Assembly: GCA_038373865.1 (NCBI GenBank)
Contig: JAXGGA010005580.1
Location: forward strand, 1-64,000
Origin: Uloborus plumipes
Lineage: Eukaryota > Arthropoda > Arachnida > Araneae > Uloboridae
Length of the DNA stretch: 64,000 nt
Direction: 5' to 3'
In this document: positions 43,953 through 55,319 of the stretch, one piece after another
How the letters are laid out: the number at the start of each line of letters is the position of its first letter
Position numbering within the stretch: the stretch's first letter is position 1
Program-made: the position numbers and the translations under genes
The notes under the pieces: model-generated
Database searches by the model: none
Seen by the model: only the letters and a program-made list of their open reading frames with translations
What the model was told of the DNA's origin: nothing

Positions 43953-44204
43953 TCAGCGTGAATCGCAAGCTTCGTTGAACTTCGCATCTTTTGTAGACCA
44001 AGTAGACACACAAAACGGATTGAGCCAATTGTCACAAAACTCGGCACACAGGTTGTTTACATCGTCGTTTAATAGGTTTATACGCAATCCATTTTCAGTG
44101 CAATTTTTACAGCGGAAATGCTCGCGTATTTTCGCTGATCGTATTTGCAACAAAGTGAAGTGTTCTTTTTCACATTCAGTTCTTCTGCCATCCCTCCGTG
44201 GCAC
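43953..44204 (-). CDS. Unrecognised 83-codon open frame
   Basis: A minus-strand frame open for 83 codons starting MPRRDGRRTECEKEHF. It contains five to six cysteines (CEKEHF, CKNCTENG, LCAEFCDNW, FCVSTW) with a CxxC pair, reminiscent of a small zinc-binding domain. I do not recognise the family. It may be a lone exon, part of a decayed transposon, or chance. No splice signals or promoter could be assigned. Confidence 0.2.
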   Translation of the reverse strand: MPRRDGRRTECEKEHFTLLQIRSAKIREHFRCKNCTENGLRINLLNDDVNNLCAEFCDNWLNPFCVSTWSTKDAKFNEACDSR

Positions 44205-44210
44205 ATATTT

Positions 44211-45363
44211 GAAAAAAAAAAAAAATGTTTTGTATCAACTCTGTAAAAATGTTCTTTACAAAATACAAGTTAGGTCACACCCGTAACACGTACGACTCAT
44301 TACTTTTCACGTGCGTTTTTGTTTTTTACAAAATTGATACTTTATATTATGATACACAATATTATTCGCATATTCGAAAGTATCAGAATTAAAAGCCCTT
44401 TAAAATTCCTGGAATAAATTGCAAACATATGTGTTGCAAATTGACTGAGCATTTTTGCAAGAAAATAAAAAGTCTTCTCCATATGAAGTTTATGATCTTT
44501 AAAGGGCGAAATCATGCGACTTATTAACGTCAGTGCAAAAATAAAACTATATTTTATACGACGTCTAAAATCACTGATAACTATCATTTTAATGCGGAAC
44601 GGACCTTTTGCTACAGGAATCATTTATCAAAATGCAATAAATAGGGACGCGTTTTAGCCAACCATTCATTATCTCGAAAAGGTTGCTGATAAAAATTGCT
44701 TTAACTGGTTAGTGGTTAATGATTCATGTCTTGCGTTCAGAATTTCGATTCAACTATTCTAATCCGTATGTGCTTTGAATATTTCCTTGGAATTTATTTT
44801 ATCAAACTTACATTTTTGTCGTTGAAATGATGACATTAAAAAGAAGGGGTCATCAGCAAATGATGTCATGCATTAAGGAAGTGGGGGTGAGTGAAAGTGA
44901 CATTGGGGGAGGGGGGTAGCTCAAAGATCTGAAATCACGGTCGCAAAGTAGGATGTCCTGAAAAATTAACGATCACGATAGCTAATCCTTCACAAAAGTC
45001 ATTTATTAAATAAATCAAACAGCAAATTCATTCCCTGAAAAATAGTAAGTTTCCAAAATTACAAGGGGAAAAATAAATAGATGAATACGCCCCAAGCAAA
45101 ACATAACAAGTTTTTTGTCTAGAGCTCCGAAAAGTTGTTAATTTATTACACGGAACGTTTATAGCTTTGCAGCTGACCATCCGTTCGGAACAACTCGTGC
45201 AATTTTTCGATTCAATGAATTAAAGGTCGAATCTTGTCGAGTTAAATCGATTTGCAGCAGCTTAAAAATATGTAATTTCTTTACCTTGTACAGATTTCCC
45301 AACTAGTCGCCTTGAGAGAAACTCCGTGTTTTTTGACAATGCTTAGTAAATCGTAGAAATGAA
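44211..45363. other. Intergenic DNA, nothing recognised
   Basis: 44,855-44,930 carries ATGATGTCATGCATTAAGG and AAAGTGACATTGGGG, a piece of the GTGACATCACA-type repeat at 10.1 kb. The rest is AT-rich. Confidence 0.4.
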
Positions 45364-45532
45364 CAGGGTGGTCATTTGAAGTTTTTCCAGGGTGGGGGGG
45401 GCAAAGGGTCCAAACACAATGCAATTTCATCGGAAAACATTAAAAACCACGCCCACTTGTATGAAAATGCATTGATTTCTCAAATCCAGGGGGAGGGAGG
45501 CAATTGACCCCCCCCCCTAAATGACGGGCCTA
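45364..45532. mobile_element. B-family hAT MITE
   Basis: Ends CAGGGTGGTCATTT and AAATGACGGGCCTA. Flanks GAAATGAA and GAAACAAA are a diverged 8-bp duplication. Contains CCACGCCCACTTGTATG and the family's G/C runs. Confidence 0.8.
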
Positions 45533-45633
45533 GAAACAAACACCGCCGAGACCCTCGGCATGTTCTATGACTGAAGCAAAGATAAAACTGTTCAATTAGA
45601 ATTCTGTCTGCCCCAGTTCAGTCGTATTTGCTC

Positions 45634-45943
45634 CAGGAGCGCCCCGATGGGAGGTCATGGGAAATCACTGTGACCTCCCAATAATTTCCGTAGTCGGCAC
45701 ATATTGCTGATGATTCGGCATTTTGAAGACAATATTGCAGCACTGAGAATATTTGTTCTTTTTAGTTTTATGAATTGTTTTTTAAAAGATGCCTCATGTT
45801 TTTTCTCACTAAATGTTATGCATGTACGACATGTGTGCATTACCTGTGCATGCTTGTATTTTATCATTTGATAACTTTGGAACTTCATTCGGCAAATTGA
45901 TAATTTTCCCCCCTCCCAAAAATTTCAGTTCGGGACGCCCTTG
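45634..45943. mobile_element. C-family hAT MITE
   Basis: Inverse orientation to 33,401-33,701: ends CAGGAGCGCCCCGATGG and TTCGGGACGCCCTTG, flanks ATTTGCTC and ATTTGCGC (7 of 8 match). Contains GGGAGGTCATGGGAAATCAC, TGATGATTCGGCATTTTGAA and TTCATTCGGCAAATTG. 310 bp, non-coding. Confidence 0.87.
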
Positions 45944-45951
45944 ATTTGCGC

Positions 45952-47314
45952 AGTCAAATGAATAAATAAATGAAGTAATTTTCACTTTCACTGGGACGTC
46001 TAAAATCAGTCCGCTAACAATTCATACACTAATTCCTCCTCAGAATTTACATATCTAGGCCAAGAGGTTTTGAACTACGAACTTCAATGAGTGTAAGCGA
46101 ATGAACAAGTGCATTATTGCTCACAGAGTGCTATCCGGTGACCTATGCGATAAAAATTATCAAAAAACGCATTCTATCAAGATGTCCCACTTAATAGGGT
46201 TTATAATTATACACAGAGCAGAGGCGGAAGTGAAGGGAAAACACCGTGGGGAAATATTTAAAAAATTCTTTAGTCGGTCAACGCTGCTGCACGCTGCATA
46301 AAACTAAGTAGTAGTAGTCTCATTTTCAAATTAAAAATAAATAAATGAAAAAATGAATCATTAAAAAAAAAACATTTTTTGTCGGACCTAAATAAACAAT
46401 AAATTAATATGTGGGGTACTGCTATGAACATTAATTTTCATAATATTGTTTAACCTTAATTTGCATAATGTTTATTCAAAAAGGCGAGCAGTTAGCTGTC
46501 TTATCTTACGTTACGTTACCTACTGTGCCGGCTGCGGCACGATGCTAATTTTAAACCTTTAAGTTAATTTTCATTTTGTACATATGTTAATAAATGTTGT
46601 TTTAAGTTATTCACTGTACGTCCCTGCGAATGAACATTCACGAGGCAGCATACCGCTACAAATATAAAATATATCTTTAGAAAGCAACACTAACATAATC
46701 AAAAACGGTTTTCTTTGACTTATTGATTGCAATTGGTATGTTGATTCCTTTTCTCCATATTTACTTTCACTAGCTCTTTAATTTTTTATAAGTAAGCTTC
46801 ATTTCTTTTATGGCTACTTCCTTGATTGATTTTTTTGAACAGGTTCTGAGTTTAACCTCACCATTTTCATCAAACCTGTTTACTGCCTTATTCGTCATTA
46901 GACGTTCTCTCACATATTTTGGTTTTAATAAGTGAGTTCGTAGATTTGTTTGATACGGGTGACTTTTAAAATAACCTAGAACAATAGTTTAACTTCATAA
47001 ACCTAGAGGAAACTACGAATTTGACTCGTTGCATTAAGTGCTTACTTTAATTTTGACACAATGATATTTAGTGCAGGAGGAAAACAGGATGTTGGGATGA
47101 ATCCTAGTTTAAGGTCCGGCGATAAATTATTAAATCTGGCAACCATTAGATTTATGGCTTCTAATTTAGATTTATGGTTTTCTGGCAACCATTTATTAAT
47201 TCTGCCCACAGTCTGAAAAAAATCGCCAAACCGGACCCTAAAGTAGGAATTTACCGGATGTTGTTGTCTTGTGCTAGCCAGGCTGGCAATTTGGGGTGCA
47301 CTGCTTCACTTTGA
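45952..47314. other. Intergenic DNA, nothing recognised
   Basis: AT-rich. ACGTTACGTTACC near 46,509 is a small direct repeat and GGCAACCATTxxATTT repeats near 47,148 and 47,185. No gene. Confidence 0.4.
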
Positions 47315-47524
47315 ACCCTCGTTTGGTGTAAAGTCCGAGTCCCATAGTACACACATGCAATAGGGACCCGTTTATAGGGTAGGCAGCCATTCAGAGCACT
47401 ACAGCACATTCACACGAAGAAATTGCAGGAGTGAGAAAGACATCCATGCCCCGAGCATGGGATTCGAACCCGGAACCTCCCCATCCGAGTAAGACTTCTG
47501 ACCTCTAGACAAGTGGCCGGCGAG
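47315..47524 (-). repeat. tRNA-derived SINE-like repeat
   Basis: On the minus strand the unit starts CTCGCCGGCCACTTGTCTAG and contains a strong B box, GGGTTCGAATCCC, about 50 bases in. The matching A box is degenerate. A tRNA-unrelated body with GTGAATGTGCTGTAGTGC follows. This is the arrangement of a tRNA-headed SINE. A tRNA pseudogene is possible but the body argues against it. Confidence 0.55.
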
Positions 47525-47710
47525 AAAAACAGGTGAAATAATACTTTAATAATCAATAGGCTTCAACATTATTTTCACCAGTATCCCTCTTCTCGCCAAG
47601 GTAGGAAGTTTTTTTCTTACTGTATTTCGTACTCGCTCACAACTTTTTTTTTTCAATTATTATTTTATTAAGAATTTTAGTTTTCAAGAACCATTTTGCA
47701 TGTTTTCTAC

Positions 47711-47738
47711 AGCGTGGTACATATTGATGTACCACGCT
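47711..47738. other. Perfect 12-bp hairpin
   Basis: AGCGTGGTACAT, loop ATTG, ATGTACCACGCT. No terminator or regulatory context in this eukaryotic setting. Possibly a palindromic transposon end. Confidence 0.8.
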
Positions 47739-48231
47739 ATTCTTTGGTTATACTCAAGCGAACAATGGTGTTGTTCAAATTACAGGTTTTCATAGACATA
47801 TCGTCATCATATCGTGACGAATTGAGATCACTGCGATCAGTTGACGGCGATGAATTTGCATAACAATGAACCTTGGTAACAACAATGAAATGGCGGAAGG
47901 TGAAATGACATTTTGATTACTGACCATGTCGAACATAATTATTTCTCTTTGTTGATCAACAGATTAAATTTTACGTACTCGATTCACTTTCACTCCGGTT
48001 CTCACATCATTAAGCATTAATAAAGATGTTCCTTGTGACCCCGAAAGTTGTGTGTGGAATAGTTTCGAAAACTTGTGCTTTGATTACGTTGTTTTTTTGG
48101 ATTTATTGGTTGTGGATTTCATCTGTTCTACATTTTAGTGCTGGCCTAAAAACTTCATTCAATGTCGTTTTATAAATGTTGTAAAAACACTTATTTTCAC
48201 GAGCCGAAATTTTCCGAAGCAGAATCGAATA

Positions 48232-50058
48232 CTGTCACCCCGCTTAAACCAGGGTGGCCAACCTTTTAGGGAGAGTGCCACTATCTGAAGAAAAAAAGTT
48301 CAGCGTGCCACATTGTATTTTTCCAATAAACTGAAAATGTTTAAAAAGTTAAAAAATAGATTATTTGTTGGCTGACTATGTAATTCTTACTTCAATAAAA
48401 AAAAATCTCGTAAATCTGAGTAATTGAAATTAAAATAATAAAGCTAAAACAAGCCTGAACTTAAGAGTAATTATTAATTAACACTTTTATAGGTTCTGTC
48501 AGTTGGGTTATGCTTAATATACAAACAAATGACATGAAATATTTTATTCTAAAAATTAAACAGTCAATACTTAATGTGGTTTGAGTCTGTACCTTTTTAA
48601 CAAGTCATTAAGTTTAGGACTAGTTATTGAGGATGCTAAGAAGTTTAAGTGTTTTAAGCGCTATCAATTAATATTCAACGGTATTAAGATTTTTATGCAT
48701 TCATAATAGAAAAGATTTGTTCAGAAACATATTTTGAACCAAATCTTCAACAGCACCAGGCGGCTAAAATGTGGAAAAAATTTTGTTGGTACAAACTTCT
48801 AAATTTCTATACAACGTTTATGACTTGCTGTTGAAGTAAGCTTTTACGTTTGATAACCAATGCAAAGGGTCAGTAATTCCGCTTTGGATTTTAGGTTGGT
48901 AACAACAGTGTCTTGCAGAGAAACAAACAAAAAAATTTGAAAAAAGCGGCATTTTTTTATTATCTTGAAAATCACCAAACCTAACAACGAATAAATACTT
49001 CAAATAGATGTAAAATATTCTAAATATAACATGGGAAAATTATTAAATTTGGGTTTCTACTTTCAGAATACATTTTAACTGTTTTATTCTTTTTTCTCCA
49101 CAGTAGAGAGAAATAAACCGAAATTTCATTATAAAAGAAAGGAAACTTTTTTCTGTACAATCTCAAATTTAAATTATTTAAACGCCGGGTAATAAAAAGG
49201 AGATGAAATAACTAAATTCAATTGCTAATCTTCATTCCTAAGTAGCAAGCCCTCATTACTTTCCTTCCAGATATTTTATAAAACACACTCCCTAAAATTC
49301 TAACCTCTTATGAGTATTTTTCCTTTTTATTGCTATCGCACATTTCAATAAAGGAATGACTTACCATATACTTCTTTTTCTCCTGGGAAAAGTTCACAAA
49401 ACATTCAGAACTCTAATTCGTATTTTGTTAATACAGTGGTCTCCAACAGAAGAAAAGTCTCATCCCTTGGAAAAGGAGCTTGTGACAGAAAATTCAATGG
49501 TACTTTTGAAGTTTTTTTCCCAAATAATTTTCAAGTAATGTAAAAAACTATTTAAGAGGTTTCATTTGTGCAACCATACCGAATTTTATCCAATATGGTT
49601 TCTTAATTTCCGTTCCAAAGTTAACTTTTTTTTTTTTAAAAATTCATCACTCGTAGCTGAAACTGTTTCAGATCAAGAATCCATTTTGCAGCATTGAAAA
49701 TTTTATTCGCGTTAAGCACAAATATGCTTTACAAAACATTGTCTGTAGTGTCACAGCTTTCGTTGGATGTCCGAAGCTAATGCTAAATACTTTGCAATCT
49801 AGTAGTTCAGATAATTTATAAGCCAGTCTCCTAACACTTTACCGTCACAATATCATTATATTTATCCGTGTAAGTGTTTTAGTTTTTATCAATATTTTTG
49901 GGATTGACATTTTTTCCTCAATTTTAGATTTTTTTCAAAAAGGTCTTCGCGTGCCACTGATACCGCTCTGCCGTGCCACATTGTGGCACGCATGCCGCGG
50001 GTTGGCCACCACTGGCTTAAACGAATACCATCGGTGCCAAGAAATATTAACCAATAAA
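48232..50058. mobile_element. D-family MITE split by a hAT insertion
   Basis: Left piece CTGTCACCCCGCTTAAAC starts after TA at 48,230-48,231. The right piece resumes at 50,015 with GCTTAAACGAATACCATCGG and runs to about 50,058, then is lost. A fragment with GGGGATCTTTAACATTGCG at 50,701-50,719 is probably its displaced inner part. Confidence 0.75.
48250..50014. mobile_element. 1.77 kb hAT-type element inside the D-family MITE
   Basis: Termini CAGGGTGGCCAACC and GGTTGGCCACCACTG, with a perfect 8-bp duplication GCTTAAAC (48,242-48,249 and 50,015-50,022) taken from the MITE sequence. GTGCCAC motifs sit near both ends (48,287 and 49,952-49,990). No transposase visible; AT-rich interior with short open frames of no recognisable content. 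Confidence 0.92.
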
Positions 50059-51368
50059 GAAGGGACATTTTCTGTACCTCTCTGAGTTCACAACTTTTGT
50101 CTGCACTGCATACTATAGCTATATACTGTAAGGAATGAATATTATTGGTAAAAAGATTTTTTTAAAAGCTAAATAAACTACAAAATAGTATAATAATTAA
50201 GTATACGGAAAAAACTAAAAATCTTATTTACAACTTGAGTTATTAAATGTTTATTTTGCCACCTTTTTTAATGTTTTTTTTTTTTTTTGAAAAGTTTCAT
50301 TACAGTGGATTGCTTGCTCAAGATTTGTTAGGAACAATTTTTCAACTCTTTTTTTTTTTTTTTTCCTTTCTCGTTTGCCCTGTTTTGCGTTTAATATTTA
50401 AATTTATTGTCAGCTGCATTTTTTCCCTTTGAGTTGTCTAATTAATTATCGATCTCTTTATCCTCTTTTTTTTTTGCAAGGCAGTAACATAAAAAAAGTG
50501 GAAATATTTTAATGGAATTATTGAAATTTAATACTGTTTTCTTTGCCCTATGTTGGCGAAAAATATTATTTTATATTTTTACTTCAATATTTTTTCTTAC
50601 TCAATTTATTTTTAATTTTATTCAAGAGTTTTTTCTGCAAAAGTACTTGCTAATGTTGATCAATATCATTTGACTATTCGGAAAAATTATTTGACTACGA
50701 GGGGATCTTTAACATTGCGTCTTTCGGTGGATAAGGGAAAATTTTCTGATTAAAAAAAAGAACTCCTAATTGCCGCCCCCGAAAAATCGTGAGGCTCCAA
50801 TTCCTATCCCTACTTGCTCGCTAGCATGGTGAAAATTAAAGCCTTGTGAGAATGAGTGCTTTTGTAACCGCCACTAATAAAATCACTGGATTATAAAATC
50901 AGCCGCTTTTTAAAATAAAACTGCAGGAACCGAATCCTTAAAAGATCAAAGCATGTTAAAACCATCCTCAAAAAAATCATCGCACTTAATTCATCCGCCA
51001 CTGAAAAGTGTCAAAACAGGCGCCTCAGAGTCCAGACCCGTTTAAACCCGTCCAAACGGTTTTAACTCCACTTGAACTTCTGAGGTTTAACAACATCAAA
51101 TAGGAGACCTTCAATTTCCCTTTTCTCAAATTACTTCTTAACAACCCGAAACAACGCATCCGAAGAATAAGAATCAGTTCGTCCTTCGAAAAGTTTTGCC
51201 CCCTCTCCCCCCCCCTCTATCGTCTTGTTTCGACGTCACGCAATCCATTATTCTGGACAAATCTGATGTTCGAGAAAAGTGTGGTCGAGATCAGATTGCC
51301 TCACAAGGTGTCTGGGTACGATGATCTTAAAGTTATTGCCTAAAAGGGTGCAACTATGCTGCGCCCTT
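50059..51368. other. Intergenic DNA with fragments
   Basis: 50,860-50,910 has TAACCGCCACTAATAAAATC and ATTATAAAATCAGCCGC, a scrap of the element at 59,304-59,901. The remainder has T homopolymers and no gene. Confidence 0.4.
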
Positions 51369-51740
51369 GAGGGTGCCCACAGCAGGGAATTATGGTGCAA
51401 GTTGCACCATCAAAAAAAAAAAAAAAAGGGGGGGGGGTTAAAACTAATTATTATTTCTCAAATTATTTTTTTGATAAAAATTATTTAAAAATTTATTTTT
51501 TTAATTTAAATTATCTTTTATTTCTTTCTTTATTTATTTATTTAATTATTTTTTATGCGCGTGTGTGTGTGCTTGGAACGTCTGGAAGGGAAAAAAAGCG
51601 GTGCTATTCTGCGCATAATTAAAAATATTAATAATGTTTCAAGCAAAAAAAGTTATTATTTAAAAAATAAATAAAATAAATGATATTTAAAAAAATAAAT
51701 AAAATAAGAAAGTAAAAATAAAAAGCACAAGAGGGTTGTA
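51369..51740. mobile_element. A-family hAT MITE, right end lost
   Basis: Starts AGGGTGCCCACAGCAGGG and keeps TGGTGCAAGTTGCACC, the TTTATTTATTTAATT tract, TTGGAACGTCTGGAAGGG and AAAAGCACAAGAGGGTTGT. At 51,740 it is cut off and joined to the repeat copy below; the GCCATTGAGCTTGGG end is missing. Confidence 0.8.
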
Positions 51741-51741
51741 G

Positions 51742-51823
51742 TGCATGTCGGCTTTCGAGGCCGAGATGGAAACTAGAGCCAAACCAGCTGCCATCTCCAC
51801 TTACGTTTTCTTGGGTATTTAGT
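51742..51823 (+). repeat. Fragment of the 53.6 kb repeat
   Basis: GGCCGAGATGGAAACTAGAGC to CCATCTCCACTTACG matches 53,587-53,637 nearly perfectly, then diverges. Confidence 0.75.
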
Positions 51824-51987
51824 AGTCCAATCAGTGCAAACGATAAAATATAACATATTAACTTTTATTTTTTTTTAAATAATCTTATTTTGAGAATCGC
51901 AGACGGTAAGTATTTTTTGAATGCTCCAGTTTGTTTATTAGGAAGTGGCTTATCCAAACTCTGGAACTGTGAATGATTGAATATTCA
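51824..51987. other. Short intergenic gap
   Basis: Nothing recognised. Confidence 0.4.
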
Positions 51988-52685
51988 CATTGGCGTAAGC
52001 AGACAAATCATTTCGGGGGGGGGGGGGGGCTGAGTCAAGACTCAGAGATTTTGAGAGTGGCGGGGGGGGGGCCTCATGAAATGTAGCTAAGAAAAGTAAA
52101 TGTCTCGAATTTCTGCTTCAATGCCTACTAAAGACGACAAAAATACATCATTAAAAAATTTCATCATTAAACTTATTGAGAAGAAAGCGTTTTGATGAAC
52201 ATAGAGAATGATACATTTCAATTAAAAAAAAAAATCTTCATTGAAAAATGTGTTGCTGAAACACTTGTTCGCAATATTTTGGCAATTAACGATTTAATAA
52301 TGTTGATTTTTCAGTTTATTTAACTATTGTTTCCAATATGGGGTTTCAATTCAATTTGCTGAAATTTATTTAACAGAAATAGGTGACTGAAAAACATTAG
52401 TCGGCATTTCTAAAACATAGATTTGCAATAAAATGAACAAAATGGAACAATATGATAATCATTAACATGACGTACAGTAAAATAGACATGTCAAAACAAG
52501 AAAAATGTATTTTTTAATGTACTTAATTATCTGTTTGGAAGGATTTTCTCATTTTGCGATTTCAAAAAAAGGGGGGGATGGGGGAGGGATTTAGAAAAAA
52601 CAGCATAGCTTGCATTTTTAAAATTCGTTTTGAAAATTTCGAGGGCGCTGCAGCTCTATCAGCCCACCCCCTGAGTACGCCACTG
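51988..52685. mobile_element. hAT-type MITE, CATTGGCGTAAG ends
   Basis: 698 bp. Ends CATTGGCGTAAGC and GAGTACGCCACTG, flanked by a perfect 8-bp duplication AATATTCA (51,980-51,987 and 52,686-52,693). Ends are related to the autonomous-size hAT at 3,081-5,973. G runs lie close to the left end. No transposase. Confidence 0.9.
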
Positions 52686-52693
52686 AATATTCA

Positions 52694-52991
52694 TAAGTTA
52701 TTGTAGAATGTTTGTTTGATTTACTTTTATTTTCCTATCTATGCAGACGATTTATAAAAAAAATGATGTTAAATTTAACTAATTTATTTTTTTGTTAATC
52801 TTATTTTGAGGTTCACAAACGATTTCAAAAATAATTCACACAGATTTGTTTGTGGAACTTGTGCAAGCTGCTTTCATTTGTTGGAAAAAAAAAACTTTAC
52901 CGTGATATTTTATAACTTCAAGTTCATGACCAAAATAATCATCCACTGTTGGGAAAGGTTATGTCAAATGTTTTTTTTCTTCATGAGGCAG
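52694..52991. other. Short intergenic gap
   Basis: AT-rich; nothing recognised. Confidence 0.4.
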
Positions 52992-53432
52992 CAGGCCTCC
53001 GCTACCAGCGATGGGGCCCGATACCAATTTTAATGCCGGGCCCCCCATGCACCCCCACAATTGCATATTTTTATGCTATCGTTTCAGCACATTTGCAATT
53101 GTAAAAAAAAAGAAGAAAAAAAAATTCGGGAAAACTTTTTTTTTAGTTACGAAAGTATGCATCTGATTTTATTTTCACGTTTTTTGCATCGCCAGATGAT
53201 TTTAAAAAGCGGTACATTTTCCTTTGCGCAAGCGTGTTTCATTCATTAGTGTTTGTACTAGCAATTGTTTCATATTGAGAATCGGCAATGGAAAGCGAGA
53301 TTTTTTTTTTTTTTTTGATGAAATTATTGACGCTATTACTGGAAAAACATGTTTATAACCTTACGGGCCCCCCCCCAAAGCTCCGGGCCCGGGTACTAGA
53401 GGTCCAGTATTCTCCCCCAAACGGCGGCCCTG
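52992..53432. mobile_element. hAT-type MITE, CAGGCCTCCGC ends
   Basis: 441 bp. Ends CAGGCCTCCGCTACC and AACGGCGGCCCTG, flanked by a perfect 8-bp duplication TGAGGCAG (52,984-52,991 and 53,433-53,440). GGGCCCGATACCA and GGGCCCGGGTACT flank the interior as inner inverted blocks. Non-coding. Confidence 0.88.
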
Positions 53433-53440
53433 TGAGGCAG

Positions 53441-53586
53441 ATGAAGCAATTTTTGCGCTGCGTGAGGCACGCTACTCCCTATTAGTCCTCTCGCTAATGA
53501 AATCCCACGCAGGAACTCTATTCACTATTTTATAAGCAGAAGAGAAAGATTCCATTCAGCGCTAATAAGAATGACAATCCCTTCGG
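53441..53586. other. Short intergenic gap
   Basis: Nothing recognised. Confidence 0.4.
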
Positions 53587-53900
53587 GGCCGAGATGGAAA
53601 CTAGAGCCAAACCAGCTGCCATCTCCACTTACGCTTTCTTGGGCACGGCGCCCCAAGTCGTCTGCACGCGACTGGCACGGGGCGAATGCGAAGCGTCAAC
53701 AGGAGGGGCGTTGCCTCCTGTAAGGAAAAGGATCGTTTGGGGCGCATGTTTGCCGCGTTTCCACCCTGCTGGCCTTGATGCTTGTGGTGATAGGGGCTGC
53801 AGATTAATAAAGTCTTTTCTCTCTCTTTCTTATTTTGGTTTGCGAATCGTTTTGTGTGGAAAATGAAAATGAGCACCTCTACACACAGGGGCGCCTCGAA
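53587..53900 (+). repeat. Interspersed repeat with AATAAA, most complete copy
   Basis: Starts GGCCGAGATGGAAACTAGAGC, passes ACGGCGCCCCAAGTCGTC and TTGGGGCGCATG, and reaches CTGCAGATTAATAAAGTC and a CT run, ending GAGCACCTCTACACACAG. Other pieces: 51,742-51,823 and, inverted, 12,140-12,290. The overlapping open frames on both strands are composition artefacts. It may be a SINE or a solo LTR; neither could be shown. Confidence 0.7.
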
Positions 53901-53950
53901 GTTAAATTTTTGGGAGTGGGTAAAATTCTCAATTTGCCGAATTTAGCTTT
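53888..53950. mobile_element. C-family left end fragment
   Basis: CAGGGGCGCCTCGAAGTTAA then ATTTTTGGGAGTGG and CAATTTGCCGAATTTAG, the left terminus of the C family, directly adjoining the repeat above. The same join occurs at 11,465-11,487. Confidence 0.6.
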
Positions 53951-54328
53951 AACCTCTTCAGTTCTGATTTTTTCAAACATTTGAATTTCAACTTTTTAAA
54001 CTTTGCTAGGTCTGAATAATACCTGGAAAAAAAATGGGATTGATGAAAAATAAATGTTACAATCGCAGACTTAATAATGCATAGTTTTTTTCGTTATAAT
54101 TTGCTTTGAAACCAGATAAAAATAAAAACTTAGAAGGTACACATATGTGTACCTTCAACTGGGACTAAAGAGGATAAATTTGGCTGAATGGTGAAATGCG
54201 AGTATGCACACATTCTATCTCCCTCGTTGCAACGAATACTATCGGTTCCAAGAAATATCATTCGATTAAGCGGGGATCTTTAACATTGCGCCTATGATGG
54301 GGAATATTCGGTTCCGGGATGTTTTATT
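53951..54328. other. Intergenic DNA with a D-family fragment
   Basis: 54,232-54,312 contains CGAATACTATCGGTTCC, GATTAAGCGGGGATC and TTTAACATTGCGCCTATGA, the inner part of the D-family MITE. The rest is AT-rich. Confidence 0.5.
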
Positions 54329-54503
54329 CAAGTCGAACCTCGCAAAAGCGAATTCCAAGGAACCTTAAAAATCAGTTCAGCTTAACCGTAGTTCGTCTCA
54401 TTCGACGAATGAGAAACAACAAACAGGACAACGGGGATCAGAAATGCAGTACGTTTTCCCAATAATTCGTTTTAAGCGTGTTCGAATAAACGAGGTTCGG
54501 CTG
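54329..54503. mobile_element. pogo-like MITE, GTCGAACCTCG ends
   Basis: Left CAAGTCGAACCTCGCAAAAG and right AACGAGGTTCGGCTG form an inverted pair. Inner GCGAATTCC and TTCGTTTTAAGC motifs suit a pogo/Tigger-type element. Flanks are too degraded to confirm TA. Confidence 0.55.
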
Positions 54504-55155
54504 CATTGCTAACCTCGAGTGCTATTGTCTTTCGAAATTTGCCGAGTAATTAAATTTTGGGAGGCCACAGTGATCTCCTCCTCCCAGGCAAAAGGCATCT
54601 GGGGGACCCCTCATCTATACAGGGCTGCGGATTCGGACTTATTTTGGGTAACGGTTTCTTCACGACCCCTCGGTCATTTCTCCTCCGAGCTTACAACTCT
54701 GGAGTGCTGAATCTACAGTTTTTCCGAATCACCTGTTTTCGAAACTGTCTCCCTTTCCCATTCTTTTCGTCATGTTACATGTAATTTCAACGGGGGACGG
54801 GGAACCCTCAACAATAGGTCTGAATTTGCAGACACCAGAAGCTGTATTTTGGGGCTAGAGCCCCCCTCCCCCCCATGTCTCTCTGCCAGGGTGTGGAGTT
54901 GGAAGTTTTAAAATTCCAGCAGTCTGAGTTAGGTCTTGTCCCCTCCAATTCCGTAGCCTCTCCACATAGATTCTACGTTGTTTTAAAAATGCATCATTTC
55001 TGTGCTTCTGAGTTATTAAGGGGGCGTTGGAGAGGGGGAGCATGTTCAGCACTTGCAGTGTATCGAAAATTATCAAATGACGATCAGACTTGGAAGCTGC
55101 CAAAAGCGCGAGAGCTATTTATTGACTAAACATCTTTGATAAATGTGACCCCCGC
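54504..55155. other. Intergenic DNA with MITE scraps
   Basis: 54,540-54,600 carries TTTGCCGAGTAATTAAATTT and GGCCACAGTGATCTCC, C-family sequence. 54,621-54,660 carries a hAT-like CAGGGCTGCGGATTCGG end. Nothing coding recognised. Confidence 0.45.
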
Positions 55156-55319
55156 CAGGACCGTCATTTCGAATTTTTCCAGGGGAGGGGCACAAAGGGT
55201 ATACACAATGTAAATTTGCCAAAAATGGTAAAAACCACGCCTACTTACATATAAATACATTGATTAAGTCAGGGGGGGGGGGGCAATTGACTCCCCTGAA
55301 CCCCGAAATGACGGCCCTG
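55156..55319. mobile_element. B-family hAT MITE
   Basis: Ends CAGGACCGTCATTT and AAATGACGGCCCTG. Flanks ACCCCCGC and CCCCCGCT agree apart from a one-base C-run shift. Contains CCACGCCTACTTACATA. Confidence 0.8.

Noticed and set aside
47711..47738. Intrinsic transcription terminator or iron-responsive element
   Set aside because: No bacterial context, no T tract directly after the stem, and the loop is not CAGUGN.
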